Part shown: piece after piece, positions 41,240 through 55,009 of the stretch
How positions within the stretch are numbered: position 1 is the first letter of the stretch
Layout: every line of letters starts with the position of its first letter
NCBI RefSeq assembly: GCF_027409185.1
Contig: NC_084465.1
Span: 32,219,864-32,283,863, forward strand
Length of the DNA: 64,000 nucleotides
DNA from: Cynocephalus volans
Taxonomy: Eukaryota > Chordata > Mammalia > Dermoptera > Cynocephalidae
Reading direction: 5' to 3'
Position numbers and translations under genes: made by a program
The notes under the pieces: generated by a model
What the model was told of the DNA's origin: nothing
Database searches by the model: none
What the model saw: only the letters and a program-made list of their open reading frames with translations

Positions 41240-43080
41240 CCAGCTACCCCAATGGAATTAATGAAAAGAGGGTCTCATTTTGTAATTTAAAAATTCATAA
41301 GCCTCAGAAAAACTTTTCTAAAAGAGTTGAAGCAAACAACAAGCAAATTCATCTAACAACTCCAGTGGAAATATAAAGATTTTAGGCAAATTTTTATTTG
41401 AAAATGAGGTAGCCCTGTAAAATAACTGAAGTGCAAAATTATGATATTTTATTACACTAATTTAGTGATCTCAGCATAAAATAGTGATAGGACTTCCGTT
41501 ATCCATATCACTGCTATTTCATGAAAATCAAATCAATAGATATGGAATATTCCTTGGATGTTATCTGTTCATTTAAGAACCAGATAAGTGATGGTGTCAG
41601 ATAAATTTTAACTTTCCACGCTCAAGATTCTGTGCAAAAGCAAATTTCCAATTCTATCAAGTTTGTTTTTTCTAACTAATTTAAAGGAATTTTTCAGTCT
41701 GAGCATAAGGCACCCATCTTTTGCAACAAGTGATGAAAAAGCCTTGATAGACATTTATTTTAATATTATTCACAAAAATTATTTAATTATTTTTTGAAAA
41801 CCAGGGGGTCAGCTAAGACCTTTCCGGAATTCCATCGTATATATATTGACACTTCTACAAACATATTCATTCTTGATCTGTTTTTCTCATGATACCATTT
41901 TTGTTATGTTTAATAATTATGCAATTGAGTTGATGGTCTATAAACAAACAACAACCCTAGCTTTATTCTATAATTAAAAAGGCCCTAGACACACAAGCCC
42001 ATGGGGGATCAACCAAAAAGAAACTAATGAGTAGTTCCACAAAATGTATTTCCAACTGTTTGAAATATTCCCAGTACTGAACTACTCAATAAACTAGTTG
42101 GTAAGGTACAGATCAAATATTTCATAATCTCACCTTTTGGAATGATTGTCTTGTCATTCTTATCCAGGGACTTGCCTTCCTAAACCAGAGGAAGTACCCT
42201 GGAGCCAATGTGTTTCTCTGTGTATCTAAAATTAAGTATCCAGTTGGTGGTTAAATTAAGATCTGACCTTGTACAACTGAAACACAAGAGGTTCCTGGCA
42301 CACAGTAAAATATTACCCATGACTTCGCTAGACTCTCATCAAAAGAAACACAAGCCCATAGAAGTATAATATTATCTGTGTCCTGATTGGTTCGAAGAGC
42401 TCTCATGAAAACAAATGATCTGCCAACTCAGCTGCAGGGAGGGTTCCTGCTGAAGGAACAAAACTAAACCACTTAAATGGAATTAAAACATATTTTAAAG
42501 TTATTTGTTCAAGAGATAAACCCATGAGTCTGTGCGTCAGCAGACCCTAATCCACTTTCGAAAAATTTTAATGCATACTATTTTTCATTCTTCATCTTTT
42601 AGACTCAGGTCAAATCTCATTAAACACAATCTTCTTGTTATACTATTTAACTGCCTTTCATATGATTTGTATTTAGTAACTGCCACTCTGATAAATAGAT
42701 GGAGATAGGGCAGTAAGTGACATCTAATCTGATTGAGAAGTTTTAGGTCAAATTATCAAGCATATTATAATCTAAAAATAGTGAGTGGCAGATGTAAAGC
42801 AAGCAGAAATTGGGATTTTAATTGAGGATGGCTGATTTTTTTCTAAAACAAAAATAAAAACAAAAACAAACAAAAAACCCAATAAAGTTACTGTCTTACT
42901 GATTTTCTAATGAAAATAATCTGCCTTAAATTTGTTCAGACATGGCTATCCTTGGGCTAACCTGGGCCACTGTCAGCATTCACAAAGCTATCTGGCTCTG
43001 TCCCCTCCACCTCACTAAGAAAACTCTTTTGAGGGTCTCAGTGCTTTCCTAATTTCTAAGGTTACTAAATGCTTTCCATT
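41240..43080. other. intergenic, nothing recognised
   Basis: AT-rich with no coding homology. An A-rich run lies at 42845-42882. Confidence 0.5.
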
Positions 43081-43084
43081 TCTT

Positions 43085-43640
43085 ATTTGGTGACTATTGT
43101 AAATGGTCTAGTTTATTTGTTTTTTTCTTTCTGCTAGCTCGTTATTGGAGTATAAAAATACTAGGGATTTTTGCATGTTAATTTTGTATCCTGCAACTTT
43201 ACTGAAATTGTTTATCAACTCTAAGAGTTTTTTTTTTTTTTGGCAGACTCTAGGCTTTTCTATATATAGGATCATTTCATCTGCAAACAGGGACAATTTG
43301 ACATTGTTTTTTCCAATTTAGATGCCTTTTACTTCTTTCTCTTGCTTGATTGCTCTGGCTAGTACTTCCAATACTATGTTAAACACAAGTGGTGAGAGTG
43401 GGCATCCTTGTCCTGTTCCCATTCTTAAGGGAAAACATTTCAACTTTTCCCCATTCAGGATGATGTTGGCAGTGGGTTTGTTGTACACGGCTTTCATTGT
43501 TTTGAAATAATTTCCTTCTATACCTAATTTGCTGAGTCTTTATTATGAAGAGATATTGAATTTTGTCAAATACCTTTTCTGCACCTATTGATATAATCAC
43601 ATGGTTTTTGTCCTTGATTTTGTTGACATGGTGTAACACT
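43085..43640 (-). mobile_element. L1 ORF2 reverse-transcriptase segment, inverted part of a twin-primed L1
   Basis: Minus-strand frames read [20 protein letters not shown], then the region around [13 protein letters not shown] and [18 protein letters not shown], all of which match the L1 ORF2 RT domain. Frameshifts and stops break it. It abuts, head to head, the sense-oriented L1 starting near 43641. Confidence 0.85.
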
Positions 43641-44851
43641 ATCTGACTTCAAATTACACTGTAAAACTATAGTAACCAAATCAGCATGGTACTGGCATAA
43701 AAACAGCCACTTGACCAGTGGAACAGAATAGAACACCCAGAAATCAACCCACACATACAGACAACTGATCTTTGGCAAAGGCACCAAGAACACACATTGG
43801 AGAAAAGACTGCCTCTTCAATAAGCGGTGCAGGGAAAACTGGGCATCCATATGTTGAAGAATGAAAGTAGACCCATACCTCTCACCATATAACAGAATCA
43901 ACTCAGAATGGATTAAAGACATAAACAAACATTCTGAAACATAAAATTCCTAAAAGAAAACATAGGGGAAACACTTCAGGAAGTAGGACTGAGCAAAGAC
44001 TTTATGAATATGACCCCCAAAGCAAAGACAACAAAAGGAAAAATAAAGAAATGGGGTTATGTTAAACTAAAAAGCTTCTGCACAGCAAAAGAAACAACTA
44101 ACAGAGCGAAAAGACAATCTACAAAGTGGGAGAAAATATTTGCAAACTATTCATCTGACAAAGGATTAATATCCAGAATATAAAAGGAACTCAAACAATG
44201 TAACAGTAAAAAAAACCAAATAATTTGATTAAAAAATGAGCAAGGGAGCTGAATAGGCATTTCTGAAAGGAATGGCCAACAGACACATGAAAAAATGTTC
44301 AACATCACTCAGCATCAGGAAAATACAAATCCAAAAAACAGTGAGATATCATTTCACCCCAGTTAGACTGGCTATTAATAAAAAGACAGAGAATAACAAA
44401 AGCTGACAAGGATGTGTAGAAAAGGGAACCCTCGTACACTGTTGGTGGAACTGTAAATTGGTGCAGCCATCATGGGAAATGGAATGGAGGCTCCTCAAAC
44501 AACTACAGACAAACTGCCATATGATCCAGTGATTCCACTGCTGGGTATAAGCCTGAAGGAATGGAAATCATGATGTCAAAGGGATACCTGCACTCCCATG
44601 TTCATTGCAGCTCTATTTACAATAGCCAAGACATGGAACCAACCTAAATGTCCATCGTTGGATGACTGGATAAGGAAAATGAGATGTATTTACACAATGG
44701 AATACTACTCTGCCATAAAGAAGATTGAAATACTGCCATTTGCAGCAACATGGATGAACTTAGAGAAAATTATGTCAAGTGAAACAAGCCAGGCACAGAA
44801 AGAGAAATACCGCATGTCTTCACTCATAAGTGGGAGCTAAAAAATAAATGA

Positions 44852-44883
<32 letters not shown>

Positions 44884-45160
44884 AACAATAGTCACAATAA
44901 TATGTTGAACTTTCAAAAGAATAGAACAGAACTGAGGTTACCAGAGGAAGGAGAGGGAGAGGGGGGTAAGGGAGGAATTGATAAAGGGCCATGAAAATAG
45001 ATTACATTATATATTGTTTAATATAGTAACTATCCTGATTTGAACATCAAATATTGCACAAAGGTATTGATATTCAAAGCTGTACCCCACAGATATGTAC
45101 AATCAACTATGTTCCAATAAATATAAATGAATAAAATGCAAAGAAAAACATTTAAAAATA
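43641..45160 (+). mobile_element. L1 3' part (ORF2 C-terminal half and 3' UTR)
   Basis: Sense L1 sequence runs from an ORF2 segment ([18 protein letters not shown]) through its C-terminus (MFIAALFTIAKTWNQPKC, KYRMSSLISGS ending at 44840), then a 3' UTR including a (GAAA)n run and an A-rich end. Several stops and frameshifts show it is a dead copy. Confidence 0.88.
44851..44885. repeat. (AAAG)n tetranucleotide repeat
   Basis: About nine AAAG units directly after the L1 ORF2 end. Confidence 0.95.
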
Positions 45161-45239
45161 ATAAAATAATGCTTAAAATGATAGAAAAGACAAAAAAGAA
45201 AGACAGTATGATAAAAATAAATGAGAACATGTTATGAAG

Positions 45240-45370
45240 ACAGACCTAAGAACAAGTCTTTACCACTTACTGTCTCTGTCACTTTAAATTTGTTATTCAA
45301 ATTTTTGAGATTCAATTTATTCATCTATAATATGTGAGTGATTTATAATAACAATAATAACACAATGACC
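45240..45370 (+). mobile_element. MIR fragment
   Basis: taccacttactgtctctgtc through gattcaatttattcatctat is the central part of MIR. Confidence 0.55.
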
Positions 45371-46999
45371 ATGACACCCTCCATTTTTATGAGGTTTATT
45401 TCTCGAATAGTTAGTCATCTATACACACACAATTAAACATACTTTGAGTATCTCAAATATTTGAAATAATGATCTGTTTATAATGTTAATAATCACCTCC
45501 ACATTTGACTGTTTTGGAAGTTGGTTCTTCTTGTGGGTTTGCTCAAAGTGGAAACATAGTATATCCTAGATTTTTGAATGATGTGCCTCTGGTTTGTCTG
45601 GAGAGGGTGAGTTTCAGGGATAGATGTGATTTAACAGTAAAGGACTATTGAATAGAACTGTTGCTCTGAGAAAGTCACATACTCATACAACGATACTAAC
45701 ATCCAAATACACGTCCTTTCTATCCATATATAGTAAGAAAGCCATGTCCTGTTTCAAGATGATAATTATAGCAACTGATATGAAGAGTCTTAGGTTAAAA
45801 TGGTTAGAGCACAGTGTTAGAGGAATTGTCCTTGGACCCAACCATTTCTATTTTGGGAATGAGGGATTTGGGTAGCATTGTACATGAACTACCAGGGAGC
45901 AGTGTGGCACCCAGGCCTTCATGCTTAAGGCATCTGCTGCTACTATACTCTGAACTTTGCCCACAGGTACTATGGGTTTCTGAGGACAAGTTCCTTGCCT
46001 TTCACTGTGAATTAAAAATTTGGCTCTTGCTATGATTACTCTTACAATCACATCCACCCTCAACAAAGCCATTTAACACACTCCTGATTCAGCCCATTCT
46101 TTATAAAGCCTGTCAGAACTGCAGATTTATCTCTGCTTTCTGGGCAAAATGCTGTTGTTCAAACACCTCGGAGGGTCCTCCTCTAAGATATCCTATTATT
46201 TTGTTGTTTAGTAAGCAATACCAATATATATCTCCCTTGGCTCCATTCTTACTTTGGCCTATTTTAGACTTTCTCCTCTTTCTTTCTCCCTTTTTGCACT
46301 TGTTCATTATCTTCTCCTTGGGGTTTGTGATAAAAATGAACAATTTTATTTCAATTGTGCATAAAACAGAGTAAAAAAATAAGAAAATAAATCTTTTATT
46401 TCTAGTATGCTTCCCAGAACTTTGATAATTGTTTGTTTGCTGTGCTGTGCACTGTATTTTCAGACTAAAAGTCAACCTGACACTGTGGGTTAAATGTATT
46501 AGCATCGAACTTCATCAGGAGTGTTGATGTCACAGGTCCCTGGAAGAACTCACATTGTTGACATTACCCTGGTCATTTAGTTGCCACGCAGCAGCACAAA
46601 GGCAAATGAGAAGAGGGTAGTTTTTGGTAAGGCAGTGCTACATGTAGTAATACCAAACCAATGAGGAACAAAAAGTAGGGAGTATGCTGTACTGGGTCTC
46701 AGTTACATCCACCCTTTGTCATCAGTGTCTAGTAAAGTACTTGGCACATAGAAAGCACTCACCAAATATGTGTTAAATGTTTTGCTGAACCCTGGTGATT
46801 TGTTCATATGGGTTAGCAGCTATTTCCTGTCTAATTTAACAAAAGTTTAATTCAATTAAAATTGTGTCATAGTAATTTTTTTAAAAGGTGGTTGATATTT
46901 CTTTCTTATCTTTTTTTAGTACCAAGCTCTTAATTTTCACCGTGAGAGGCATTTCAAATGTATCTAAGGGAAACAAACTTGTATTAAAAGAAGGCAGGG

Positions 47000-47160
47000 A
47001 ATATGTATTTTAGTGTAAGACCTGTCAACGTTTTTGTGAATTAAGGAAATCATTTCAATGTCTGTGCCTCAATTTTCTCCTATGTAATAATACTGTTCTT
47101 GTTATTTCACATCATTGTTATGAGAGTAAAGAGCATAATTATGAAAGTTATGAAAAAATA
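47000..47160 (+). mobile_element. MIR fragment
   Basis: ttaaggaaatcatttcaatg, tctgtgcctcaattttctcc and ttgttatgagagtaaagagc follow MIR order. Confidence 0.55.
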
Positions 47161-47447
47161 GTAATCCCTATACAAATACAGAACTTACTATTACAATATC
47201 ATACGTCTAGGACATAAAATAAACATTAAAGAAACTGTCCCATTTGGTTGTCTATTCTGTACATGCAGACGCACTTTTTAGTATATGCAGAATGTGATCC
47301 TAGACACTTGAGGGCATGCTGAGATGTGTGAAACACATGGTTCTAGTCCCAGAAATTTAACATTGGGTAGAAAAGAAGTAAATATAAAAGCCAGAATTTG
47401 GTAAAAGAGATAACACGTAGTAGGCTGAAGAGGAGAGAGTCAGAGAA

Positions 47448-47450
<3 letters not shown>

Positions 47451-47486
<36 letters not shown>
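47451..47486. repeat. (AC)18 microsatellite
   Basis: Uninterrupted AC dinucleotide run of 36 bp, followed by an imperfect extension to about 47503. Confidence 0.98.
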
Positions 47487-47488
<2 letters not shown>

Positions 47489-48554
47489 ACGTGCACACAC
47501 ACATACAATTTGAGCTTTGAAAAGATAAAATGGTTTTATAATAATGGACCATGCTTTAAGAACCTTTCTTTTTCTTCTACTCTCTTATAATTCTGGCCTC
47601 TTACTTATCCCAAATTGATAGTTCTAAGGCAAGGAGACTTGAACTATTCTTAGTATCTTATTTAATACAAATCAAACATAATCATAAGAATGCATAATAA
47701 AGCTCTCTATTGGAAACCAAAGTAAATTTTGAATTATTGAAAATTCAGTATTGTATTTCATTCTTTCTGAAAAGAGTTGATCTTTTTGTGTATACCTGTT
47801 AGGTTTTAATGTTAATTGAAGTTGCTAATGCACAATGACATTTCATTGATATTTGATTATGAAAAAGAGCATTTTAACATTGCCTATTACAGAAGAAATT
47901 ATATAGTGAAGAATATTGATGAAGAAAACTTACCATGCTAAAATTCAAAAATTTCAATGAAAATCCATCCTTTCTACCATTAAAAGATCCCACTCTTGAC
48001 CCTTTTGCATTCAGATTTTTATGTTTTACACTTCAAATTTGACTCACCATTTCATGTATGTTAAAACAATTTTAGTATAAAAGGTAAGCTTCATGATTCT
48101 TTTAAGAAATTAGAAAAAATGTGATCATTTCTTCTAAACTTAAATTTATCACTAGTAGAATAGTGTAAGTCCTGGTACAAAATACTCTGGATTTTCCAAA
48201 AGATATTTCTACTAAATATTTTTCTTAGTTGTGGCTTCACTTGAGGATTCAATATGTAATTATGACACAAATAAAGCAAATTTTCACAATTCTTTCACAT
48301 ATGCTGTAATATTAAAAGTATTAAAATCAAGTTGAGGGTTGGGGTTCTGTTGAGGTGGCAGCTTGGAATGTCTGGGTAGTTCTTCAATCTTAGAGATTTG
48401 GCCCATTCACTCTCAGAGGGAGCCGACTTTCAAAGGGGCTTTGGGTGAGAAACAGTAGTGAACCAGTTCACTGGCTGTAGAACATCTTAAAAAGTTAAGA
48501 ATGGTAAGACCCACCCAGAGAATTAGATGAATGTCAGATTCTCACCAATGAAAT

Positions 48555-49075
48555 ATTTGACAAATATTTATTGAGGCTCTATAATGTCGGTACTGCACCA
48601 GGCACTAGGTATACCAATGACCTATCAGATTTCTATTCTCAAAATTAACATTTAAACTGGTAAGGTGAATGTTTAATAAGTAAGAAAATAAATTGTGATA
48701 ATTCTATGAAGAAAATATGCATGACAATAGTTGGTAACTGATTTGGGGAAGCTTCCTTTAGAAAGGATGGACTGAGAGGGAACACATTTGTGCTGAGACC
48801 ATTTACGAAGAGAAATTACCAGCCACAGAAAGGCAAATAGGACAAACTTTCAGGCAGAAACTTCAGGAACTTCAAGTTTTATCTTTTCTTTTTGTCTGAG
48901 GCAAAAATAATGTGTCTTATTTAAGAAATCAGTGAGAGAATGTGAAGTTCAGTGAGGAAAGGTAAGGATGAGAGATAGGTCATGGATGGAAGACTCATTT
49001 TTATTCCAAGTGTAATGGGGAGTGAATTGAATGGTTTTAAGTAGGGGATGAATAATCTGGTTTGTTATTTCAAAG
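48555..49075 (-). mobile_element. L2, reverse orientation
   Basis: gacaaatatttattgaggct, gcaccaggcactaggtatac and later gtaggggatgaataatctgg follow the reversed L2 3' UTR order. Confidence 0.65.
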
Positions 49076-49337
49076 ATGGGAAACATCACTCAGGGCAAAT
49101 AGTCATTTCAACATTGGCTTAAAGTTAAGTTCAAGAAAGCAAATTCTGCCCTCCCCTCAATATAACTACAGTTAAAACACCTCAGATCTGTTTTGTTGCC
49201 GTGATGCATTGTTCTCAAAGTTGAATTTCTAGCTTTAGCACCAAGGGGTTAAACTTGGTTGTTTAGTGGCTCTGCCCACAGTTTGTGTACCTTGCCAAAC
49301 TGAGTTGAAGTGTAAGAGGGTTAAAATTGAGGAGTGG

Positions 49338-49476
49338 GGGCCGACCCCATGGCGCACTTGGGAGAGTGCGGTGCTGGGAATGCAGCGACGCTCCCGCCAC
49401 GGGTTAGGATCCTATATAGGAATGGCCAGTGCGCTCACTGGCTGAGTACCAGTCACAAAAAAGACAAAAAAAAAGA
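49338..49476 (+). mobile_element. t-SINE with shortened second unit
   Basis: The first unit is complete (gggccgaccccatggcgcac through ggttaggatcc). The second unit runs only from gcgctcactggctgag to cagtcac, then an A-rich tail containing agac. A perfect 15-bp target duplication (aaaattgaggagtgg) lies at 49323-49337 and 49477-49491. The insertion is at the edge of an old L1 5' region. Confidence 0.87.
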
Positions 49477-49482
49477 AAAATT

Positions 49483-50985
49483 GAGGAGTGGCATTGGCAA
49501 GATGGAGGAATAAGAGTTTTCTACTGCCAGCTCCTCACAGTGCACCAATTTTGACAACCGCCCACAGATGAGAACACCTTTGTGGGAATCACAGATGAAG
49601 AGAAATTTTGTGGGAATCCAGGAGTCTATCAGAGAAGTTTCAGTATATCATGAGATCATAAAATTCAAGAATAGATTCATTGAAGAGGTCAAGAACAGTT
49701 TTTCTTTACCCACATCACCCCTTTTCCAAGGTGGTACAGCTCAGTGCTAAAAGAGACCCCCTTGACCAAGTGATTCCTCCCATGGGAGAAAATGAGAGTG
49801 TAGTGAGCAACCAGGTGTCAAAACTCAACGAAGACCTGTGTATCCTACTATCCACTTCTTAGACTCCATCAAGAGGTCTGCCCACAAGCTACTTAGGATG
49901 TCTTCCCAGTGGAGACCCCTCCAATTGGCTCACAGTTACCACCAATACCCCACATGCCTCACCTCACCCTCTCCCATGGCTGGCTCCCCAGGCATGCCCT
50001 CCTGGATGACAAAGGTGAGACTTTTGCAGGAAGCTCATAAGCACATGCATTCAGCTAGTTTGACTTTGTGGGATTGGGAGAAGGAACACAAACTTGAGCA
50101 TTTTAGGGCACACTAAGGAAAACAAATGGGAGACTCTGAACCTGACCTAGCATTACAGAATCAAAATAAGGCATACAGTCTTAAAAATTACCCCCTCCAG
50201 ACCCCAACAAAGAACAAAAAAGATTGAGTAGGCCACCCATAGAAAAGATCTGAGAGAGACTCAGAATCCCTATCCAGGCAGACTGGTGAATATGTTTCCC
50301 TTGCAAAGCTAGTCAGTAAATATTACAGGAAGCAATTCCTTCAAATATGAAGACAGCAACACAAGACTTCAAGAAATATGAAAAACCAAGGAAACATGAT
50401 ACCTCCAGAAGAACATGATAATTTTGCAGTAACTGAACCCCCAAGATGGAGATCTACGAATTGCCTGACAAAGAGTTCAAAATAATTGTTTTAAGGATTT
50501 TCAACAAGCTAAAACAAAACACAGACAACTCAACAAAATGTGAAATAACAATACATGAACAAAATGAGAAATTTAACAGAGGCAGAAACAACTTTTAAAA
50601 AACAAATTCTGGAGGTAAAGAATACAATAAATGACATGAAAAATGCAATAGAGAGCTTCAACAGCAGACTTGATTAAGCAGAAGAATCTGTGAACTTAAA
50701 AATAGGTCACTTAAAATTATCTAGTCAGAGGAGAAAAAAGAAAAAAGAATGAGAAAGAATAAAGAAATCTTATGAGATTTATGGGCCATCATCAAGAAAA
50801 ATATATACATTACAGCAATACAAGATAAAGAAGAGAGAAAGAAGGAAAAAGCTTAGTTTAAAAAAATAATAATGAAGGAAAATGTTCCAGTCTTAGGAGA
50901 GATATGGACATTCAGAAATATGAGGCTCAAAAGTCAACATGTTTAAAATACTGAGTCTCTCCACCCAGGAAAAGGATGTCTCAAT
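49483..50985 (+). mobile_element. old L1 5' region with ORF1-like remnant
   Basis: It begins with an L1-type 5' end (cattggcaagatggaggaat). From about 50400 to 50985 it resembles L1M ORF1 sequence (gagatctacgaattgcctga, gaattgcctgacaaagagtt, gcaatagagagcttcaacag). The frame is destroyed. No 3' portion follows. Confidence 0.7.
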
Positions 50986-51388
50986 CTATTCAAAACTTTT
51001 CTTTTGAATTAATATAAAGTTTCTTACTTTTAAAATTGAGGTCTCAAATATTCCTTTTGTATCTATTCTTCAGTATTTTGTAATTTTTATTTCTTTTTAA
51101 ATAGAATTGTTTTTCCCCAGTATATTTGAATTGGTTATTGCTGGCACATAGAAAGCTAACTTTATTTACATATTTATTTTGATTCAGCTCCTTTCAGTAT
51201 TCATTTGTTCTAATAATTTTAGGTTCATTTTCTCATGTTCTGTATACAGTGCCATCATGCTGGGTGGTTGGAAACCTTATAAGAAATATTAGACTAGCTC
51301 CTTAGGAGGAAAAAAGACATAGATTCTATTGTAAAACATTTAGAACAAGGAATTAGTATATAAACACTATGTATGATTTCTATAGAAA

Positions 51389-51553
51389 AGTGGTTCTCAG
51401 GCTTGGCTTGCACTGAAATCACCTGGGAAGATTTAGTAAACACTGGTGCCTGGGGCTTTCCACCAGATACTCTAATTTAATTCCTGGTCATCAGGATACT
51501 AAAAACTCCACAGTGATTCTAATGTGTTGCCAAGCTTAGGAAGCATTTCTCTA
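51389..51553. mobile_element. MER5-type hAT non-autonomous element
   Basis: Starts agtggttctcaggcttggct and contains gaaatcacctgggaag and tgattctaatgtgttgcc, the palindromic plan of MER5A/B. Confidence 0.75.
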
Positions 51554-51689
51554 GAGTAAGCAAAAATAAGTTTGTTGTTTAAAAAAAAAAATCTAATTGT
51601 TAACTTTGCCCTTTGACTTATCTAATTCTTGTTTTTTTAAAAGAATCATCTTACATGTACCCATTTTTACTTACTTTTCTTACATGTGT

Positions 51690-52310
51690 TTACATCCATT
51701 CACGTATTCAACAGGTATTTTCTGAGCAGTGTTATGCTCCAGAATACTGTTCTATGTACTGAGAATATAATAATGAGTAGAACACATCACCATCTAACAT
51801 GCAGGGATTTTTATCTGTTTGAAAGTAAAATTTACAGTATTTTTCTTGGATTGGACACTGGATTTGTGAGAGGGTAAGTAGACCAGGGTAGAACTTAAGC
51901 AACTGGAAGGATAGAATTGCCATTAACTAAAATGAAAAAGCTTTAAAGAGAAGGAACAGGAACTCAGTTTAGATCATGTAAAATTCAAAATACCTATCAA
52001 AATCCAAGAGGAAAGGTTAAATAGGCAGATGGATGTGAGTCCAAGGTTAGAGACATCCGAGCTGAAGAAATAAATTAGTGATACTTAAAGCCATGAGGCT
52101 ACAATAGTTCGTCAAACAAGTACACATAGACATAAAAATAAAAACGATTAAGGGATGAGCCCTGAGGCTAACCAAAGCTAAGAGATAGAATGTAAGCCAA
52201 AGGGAGAAAAATACTTGCAGCTGAAGGGAGTGATCAACTGTATCAAATTCTGCTAGCAGGTCAAGTAAGATGAGGACTAAGAACTAACCATTAGATCTGG
52301 CAACCTTTGG
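51690..52310 (-). mobile_element. L2, reverse orientation
   Basis: cacgtattcaacaggtattt and gtactgagaatataataatg are followed by the L2 phrases gggatgagccctgaggctaa, gggagtgatcaactgtatca and aggtcaagtaagatgaggac. Confidence 0.7.
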
Positions 52311-52314
52311 GTTT

Positions 52315-54420
52315 GTTTTCTATTCCAGAACCATCTCACTAACTCCCTAGACTTCCATTTCGTGGTTTCCCATCCTTTCCCCCCCTCTACTCTGCTTCTC
52401 GGTATATCATGATGTTATGAGGAAGAGATACAGTGTTCTTAGGTTTAGGGAATTGCAAGACACATATATAACTTCCTAAATCTAGGAATGTTCCCTCCTT
52501 TTCCTGTGCCTTCTCTCTCGGAAGATGTCCTCAGCTCATTTTGTTAGACTTATTTTATAACAGCCTTTGATTTACAAAAGTCAGTTTTTTAAAACTTTAT
52601 ACTAGCAACTTCTGTAGAATAAAAAGAAGAATGTCATTTAACAGAAATTTAAGTAGAATTTAAAACTCTTTTATCATAATTTCTTAGAGAATCGTCAAAC
52701 ATTGGGTGGCAAGTTGTCAGGAAGGCATAGTAACCACTGTCAGAGCTGTTCAGAATTTTGCTATGCTTTGTGGTCCTCAGTTCCAGCTTCTCCTTAGAGC
52801 TTGCTTCCTTCCCTTTGGTATTTCCTCACCAGATGTAAGATCACCAGGAAGAAAAGTGCCTAGACACTTCCAAATGGGGCCGTCTCTTACTTCTTTAAAT
52901 CCTCCCTTTCTCAGCTGAAATATTGCAGTTAAGCCTGGAATTAGATGAACATCGATTTCCTTTTCAATTTTAGAATCTACAAAGCTATCATTGTATGTCC
53001 TGTAATCTGAACATTTTTTACTTTTAAAGTCTCAGATTCTTTAAAATATGTGTTTGTAATGTCTGCCATCTCTTTGCATCCGATATTAATTAGATCTTAA
53101 AACAGAGGCTAACAGATTTCTTAAACAAGATTTAGACTGGTTTATTTTAGTCCTAAGCTATTATTTCTGAGCAATCTAAATGATGTGTATCCCCCTCTCA
53201 ATAATACTGCATTCATTTATGCATTAAGCATGTATTTATTAGCTATTATGTTGCATATATGGGGGAATTATGGACATTGACTATATCTGGTCACAAAATG
53301 CATTGAAGAGCCTGCATAAAATGACCAAGAGATTTAGGAAAGAGTTAGAACATGTAGAACACTATACACTAAACTAACAAATTCAGGGCTTTATTTCTTC
53401 CTTTAGGGCAGTGGAGATGAGAAAAGGCTTTCTTCTTGGGGTGACCTAGGGTGAGTGGTGTTATTCATCAGAACCTCCAAAGGCTGTGTGTTTAGTCTGA
53501 GCATTTTGAAATACACACTCCCTTTCGATACTCTAGTATACTCCCCCCACCCCATCTTCACACATCCTTCCTTTACAGCGTTGTTACCTTCAAACACCAT
53601 GGGATGAGCCTGTCCCTCAACTGTTCTGGGCCTGAGAACCACTACAGGAGGCAAGAGGAAGCCACAGGAGCATTTCAGGTAGAATCAGATTCCACAACCT
53701 TTCCTCCGTCTCTTCATTTTGCAGGTATTTTAGCATTAAAATTTAGATGCAGATTTTGCTCCAAATTAAAGGGTGCTCTCTGTTCACAAATGGACATGGA
53801 GCAGCAGCAACACAATGCCTGCCCCAGAATGCACAGCTGGAACAGACAAAAGTCTCTGTACAGATTGCTAATCAATCCATTTGCTTTACCTACAAAGTTC
53901 ATTTGTGTGGTTTGCAGAATCTCTTAAAAAGTACCCTTGAGATTTCATGTTTTGTCCTCAAAACTTGTCGGACTTGGAAATGACAAAAAGGGAGAAAATA
54001 CGCAAACGTGGTATATTCACAACTGGACTTAAAAGCAATACAAGAAAATTTTGATTTTACAAAGAAATTTGTTAAATTATTTCTTAAGTAGCAAATTCTC
54101 ATAATTTGTATACACAACTTCAACCAAAAGATTTTTCAGAAGCCTGTCTATTGTTCCCACATGTTCTTTAGAACCTGGCACATCAAGAAAGATGAAGGTA
54201 AAAATAACAAAATATTTATTCTCAGGACTTGAGTTGGGCAGGATCCCCTTCCTCTGGCATGGAGACTAGGTATCTATCTGGAGAATAACTTTTTAATAAC
54301 TACACAGTTATCATGTGCTGCCTCCACTCCCACACTCTAACAATGCCCAAGGAGGTCAAATAGTAAAGTGATGCTGTTATTTGGTAAATTCATAGTTGAT
54401 AATATTCTGGTTTCAAATTC
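52315..54420. other. intergenic, mostly unassigned
   Basis: No gene seen. Several overlapping short open frames on both strands around 53400-54120 lack any domain and look like chance. Confidence 0.5.
53205..53345 (-). mobile_element. L2 3' end, reverse
   Basis: gcattcatttatgcattaag and catgtatttattagctatta suggest a short reversed L2 3' end; the rest is degraded. Confidence 0.4.
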
Positions 54421-54435
54421 AAAGTGTTAGAAAGG

Positions 54436-54539
54436 TTTTGTTTTTGTTTTTTTGGTGGCTGGCTGGCACAGGGACCCAAACCCTTGACCTTGGTGTTACA
54501 AAACCATAATCTAAGAAACTGAGCTAACCCACCAGCACC
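54436..54539 (-). mobile_element. monomeric tRNA-derived SINE, older
   Basis: On the minus strand, a tRNA-like head (gtgctggtgggttagctcag) with a degraded B box is followed by an A-rich tail. Imperfect target repeats beginning aaagtgtta lie at 54421 and 54540. Same class as the copy at 36823. Confidence 0.7.
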
Positions 54540-55009
54540 AAAGTGTTAAGAAGTTAATGGAATTTCTCCAAAGCAGCTTAGAGACCTCCTATAGCCTTCC
54601 ACTAACAAGTTAGAATAATTTCCTCTGAGCTGTGATTAAGTATATTCTGCAACTTACATGCTCTGGGAGAGATGTTATAACTCCTTCCCTGAGAAGAGCC
54701 GGAGGAAGCCTGTGGCAGACAAATACCACGTGGCTATTGAGTTATTGGAAAATAGAAAACATTTCTGAACAGAAGTCAGTTCCCTTGCAACAAGCTGAAG
54801 CTGTGTACAGCTGAAAGCCAGCGCCATCTAGTGGGAGGAGAGTTACACTGTAGTGGACACCCTTTGGTTTCCTTTCCAATTCTGTATTTTGAACTCTTCT
54901 AAGACTTAGGTGTGCATTATGAATATTGGTCTCTTTTCATAACAGACTTAACCAGATGGTTACCGACTGAGCTTCAACACTGTGTTTTGGAATGGTTTGC
55001 CAATTAATA

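Larger units (their letters stand above)
45375..48550. other. intergenic, mostly unassigned
   Basis: Holds an L2-like terminus near 46700-46795 (tagaaagcactcaccaaata), a MIR fragment and the AC microsatellite listed separately. No coding homology. Confidence 0.45.

Noticed and set aside
43566..43928. 120-codon minus-strand open frame
   Set aside because: It crosses the inversion junction of the L1 and is antisense to ORF2 for most of its length.
46113..46505. 130-codon minus-strand open frame
   Set aside because: Lysine-rich low-complexity translation, no homology recognised, no supporting splice sites.
53403..54123. Cluster of overlapping open frames on both strands
   Set aside because: All are short, mutually overlapping and without recognisable domains.
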